Shown piece by piece: positions 15,144 through 16,799 of a stretch of 16,799 nucleotides of DNA. Numbering within the stretch: position 1 is the stretch's first letter; the number at the start of each line of letters is the position of its first letter. A program made the position numbers and the translations under genes. The DNA lies in assembly GCA_003445035.1 (NCBI GenBank), contig DLVV01000363.1:5386-22184 (forward strand), given 5' to 3'. The stretch comes from Planctomycetaceae bacterium (GTDB taxonomy: Bacteria; Planctomycetota; Planctomycetia; Planctomycetales; Planctomycetaceae). The notes under the pieces are model-generated. The model did no database searches and was not told the DNA's origin. It saw nothing but the letters and a program-made list of their open reading frames with translations.

Positions 15144-15163
15144 TGCCGCCAGGTCATGCGGCA
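15144..15163. terminator. Palindrome in the third convergent junction
   Basis: TGCCGC (15144-15149) and GCGGCA (15158-15163) form a 6-bp stem with an 8-base loop that holds the stop codon of the minus-strand gene. It lies 9 bases after the plus-strand stop. No T run follows. Possible bidirectional terminator. Confidence 0.35.
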
Positions 15164-15930
15164 CGCTGCGCGGAGTCGTTCAGGGTGGCCGAGAAGCCCA
15201 GGTCGGTTGATTGCTGGTGGTCCGCCGGTCCCGAACGTCGGAGTTCAATCCGGGTGCCGAACCGTTGCACGTCGGCCACTCGGGCCCTCACCGATTCGTC
15301 GGGCTGGTTGTGTTCGCAGGTGCAGGTTACCTCCGGGAGATCCTCGAAGGCTGGAACGAACGGAACGTGTACCAGTTGGTGTCGTTGGCCATTTCGCCAA
15401 TGCACGGTCAGGTCGCCGTCGAGCCGGTCACCGTCGGAGTCGCGGTGCCGTCGGAGGGTCTGGGACAGGTCGAGGGCCGGTTGGGTCGGGGTGACGGATA
15501 TGTCAGGGGCCTGGGATGAGCGGAGCATGGATCGGTTGCGAGCGAACCGGCGTCGCAGCGTGTTCCGGTACAGCACGAGCGTGGCGGCGACTACGGTCAC
15601 CGCGAGACCTGTCCCTGCGATGGGATCCGCGAGGTCCACGAGGATGAGTCCGACGGTCAGCAAGGGGGCCAGGGTGAGCGTGGCGGCCAGCGGCCGAGGC
15701 GTGGTGGCGGGCGACGGACTGCCGAGACGGTGGATGATCTCTGCCAGCAGTCCCAGCACGGCCACCGAGCCCGTCGCGAGCCAGCTATGCAACGGGCTCA
15801 ACGACGTGGATAACTCTCCGGCGACCGAACGGGCGGCCAGCAGCCAGCCGCCCAGCAGCAGGCTGGTCCAGATTGTCACCGCCAGTCGAAATGACCAGCG
15901 GGCACGTTCGATCGGTTGGCTCGAGTTCAT
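15154..15930 (-). CDS. Four-helix membrane protein with soluble C-terminal domain, function unknown
   Basis: I do not recognise a named family for this 258-residue protein. Four hydrophobic segments are visible at ~14-34, 49-67, 83-100 and 105-121. A basic stretch follows ('YRNTLRRRFARNR', 121-133), which should lie in the cytoplasm. Next is a linker to ~165 and a soluble domain at ~171-233, with 'DLTVHWRNGQRHQLVHVPF', 'LPEVTCTCEH' and 'VADVQRFGTRIELRR'. That strand-rich pattern suggests a small beta-sandwich; any likeness to H-type lectin domains is a guess. The ATG at 15930 is preferred because AAGGGAG lies 8 bases upstream; the GTG at 15939 would overlap this site. It follows metK by 63 bases on the same strand and may be read from the metK transcript. 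Confidence 0.7.
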   Translation of the reverse strand: MNSSQPIERARWSFRLAVTIWTSLLLGGWLLAARSVAGELSTSLSPLHSWLATGSVAVLGLLAEIIHRLGSPSPATTPRPLAATLTLAPLLTVGLILVDLADPIAGTGLAVTVVAATLVLYRNTLRRRFARNRSMLRSSQAPDISVTPTQPALDLSQTLRRHRDSDGDRLDGDLTVHWRNGQRHQLVHVPFVPAFEDLPEVTCTCEHNQPDESVRARVADVQRFGTRIELRRSGPADHQQSTDLGFSATLNDSAQRAA

Positions 15931-15931
15931 T

Positions 15932-15951
15932 GGACTCACTCCCTTGAGTCC
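15932..15951 (-). promoter_or_regulatory. Hairpin presenting the Shine-Dalgarno sequence of the four-helix membrane protein
   Basis: On the minus strand GGACTC (15951-15946) and GAGTCC (15937-15932) form a 6-bp stem. The 8-base loop is AAGGGAGT, which contains the ribosome-binding site. The ATG (15930) follows one base after the stem. The arrangement may present or restrict the ribosome site, but could also be chance. Confidence 0.35.
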
Positions 15952-15961
15952 TGCGAAATGT

Positions 15962-15977
15962 CGCCTCGATGGAGGCG
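15962..15977 (-). terminator. Hairpin after metK
   Basis: CGCCTC (15962-15967) and GAGGCG (15972-15977) form a 6-bp GC-rich stem with a 4-base loop, 16 bases after the metK stop. On the minus strand it is followed by ACATTTCG, so the T run is poor. It may be a weak terminator, or an mRNA end stabiliser between metK and the next gene. Confidence 0.35.
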
Positions 15978-15993
15978 TGGTTCGATCACACGG

Positions 15994-16799
15994 TCATTGG
16001 CCGGAGAGTGCGTCGATACGGTCGGTCCGTTCCCATGTGAAGTCCGGGTCGTTGCGGCCAAAGTGGCCACCGGCAGCCGTCTTTCTATAGATCGGACGTT
16101 TGAGGTCCAGGGTTTCGATGATTCCGGCCGGTGTCAGTTCGTGAGCCGGAAATACCGCCCGGATTCGCTGTTGGATTTCGGACTCGGGTACCGAGGCGGT
16201 GTTGTGGCAATCGATTGTCACGCTGACCGGTTCGGCGACTCCGATGGCGTAGGCCAGTTGGATTTCGCACTCACCGGCTAATCCGGCGGCGACGACATTC
16301 TTGGCGATGTAGCGAGCCATGTAGGCGGCCGAGCGATCGACCTTGGTGGGGTCTTTGCCGCTGAAGGCACCTCCGCCGTGTCGGCCCCAGCCACCGTAGG
16401 TGTCGACGATGATCTTCCGGCCGGTCAGTCCGGTGTCTCCGTGAGGTCCGCCGACAACGAAGCTCCCGGTTGGATTGACGTGGTAGACGGTCTGGTCATC
16501 GAGAAAGTCACCTGGTACGACCGGCACCACCACCTCGCGACGGATGAATTCGGCGATCTCCTCCTGGGACACCGTCTCGGCGTGTTGCGTGGAGACCACG
16601 ACCGTCGTGACTCGCCGTGGGGCCCCATCGACATACTCGACGGTGACCTGGCTTTTGCTGTCGGGGCGGAGCCAGTCGACGGCACCTTGCTGACGGACGT
16701 CGGTCAGGCGGTTGATGATCCGGTGGGCCAATGCGATGGGCATCGGCATCAGTTCCTCGGTCTGGTTGGAGGCGTAGCCGAACATCAATCCCTGGTCAC
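15994..16799 (-). CDS. metK: S-adenosylmethionine synthetase, C-terminal part (cut by right window edge)
   Basis: MetK makes S-adenosylmethionine from methionine and ATP, releasing phosphate and diphosphate; the active sites form between two subunits. The last 267 residues are present and the frame is open to the window edge, so roughly the first 115 residues lie outside. The visible part begins with '[20 protein letters not shown]', the end of the conserved [12 protein letters not shown] motif. Further on come 'SKSQVTVEY', '[20 protein letters not shown]' and '[20 protein letters not shown]' (the phosphate-binding [16 protein letters not shown] signature), '[12 protein letters not shown]' and the C-terminal 'GHFGR'. 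The TTG or ATG near 16788 is internal, not a start. It is the first gene on a minus-strand run whose next member is the four-helix membrane protein. Confidence 0.97.
   Translation of the reverse strand, partial: DQGLMFGYASNQTEELMPMPIALAHRIINRLTDVRQQGAVDWLRPDSKSQVTVEYVDGAPRRVTTVVVSTQHAETVSQEEIAEFIRREVVVPVVPGDFLDDQTVYHVNPTGSFVVGGPHGDTGLTGRKIIVDTYGGWGRHGGGAFSGKDPTKVDRSAAYMARYIAKNVVAAGLAGECEIQLAYAIGVAEPVSVTIDCHNTASVPESEIQQRIRAVFPAHELTPAGIIETLDLKRPIYRKTAAGGHFGRNDPDFTWERTDRIDALSGQ

Noticed and set aside
1..16799. Search for a new multi-gene system (defence, secretion, biosynthesis, mobile element, CRISPR)
   Set aside because: The genes are core metabolism, translation, division and efflux functions plus two unknown membrane proteins that are not adjacent to each other. 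No repeats, integrase, transposase or toxin-antitoxin pair is visible, so I do not claim a system.

Overview
The window is an ordinary, gene-dense stretch of a high-GC Gram-negative bacterial chromosome, read here as probably from the Planctomycetota. This is an inference. It rests on the RND pump (which implies an outer membrane), the Cys4 zinc-ribbon insertion in ValRS, the divergent glucosamine-6-phosphate isomerase-like protein, and the style of the uncharacterised membrane proteins. A 16S or marker-gene placement would settle it. I see no rRNA, tRNA, insertion sequence, phage gene, CRISPR array or defence cassette.

Left part (1-5751, plus strand): the C-terminal end of the DNA translocase FtsK (cut by the window edge); a promoter overlapping the ftsK stop codon; a structured leader; cimA (citramalate synthase, the pyruvate route to isoleucine); valS, joined to cimA by a one-base stop/start overlap; then a well-matched promoter and a bifunctional-nuclease (DUF151) gene.

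Middle part (5759-12566): a minus-strand glucosamine-6-phosphate isomerase-like gene, divergent from a two-gene RND efflux operon (periplasmic adaptor, then inner-membrane pump). A six-helix membrane protein of unknown function follows on the same strand.

Right part (12564-16799): minus-strand fabH, with a TIM-barrel sugar-phosphate isomerase/epimerase-like gene downstream of it. Divergent from fabH is a small protein that looks like a free-standing sugar-binding jelly-roll domain of glycoside hydrolase family 2. Then come a minus-strand four-helix membrane protein with a soluble C-terminal domain, and the C-terminal two thirds of metK (S-adenosylmethionine synthetase), which runs off the right edge.

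Most genes are core metabolism, translation and envelope functions. The points worth a second look are small: a structured cimA leader pairing up to the start codon; a hairpin that holds a Shine-Dalgarno sequence in its loop; palindromes in all three convergent gene junctions; a NagB-like protein lacking a catalytic aspartate; a ValRS with TMSKS in place of KMSKS; and the free-standing jelly-roll protein. I found no convincing new multi-gene system.
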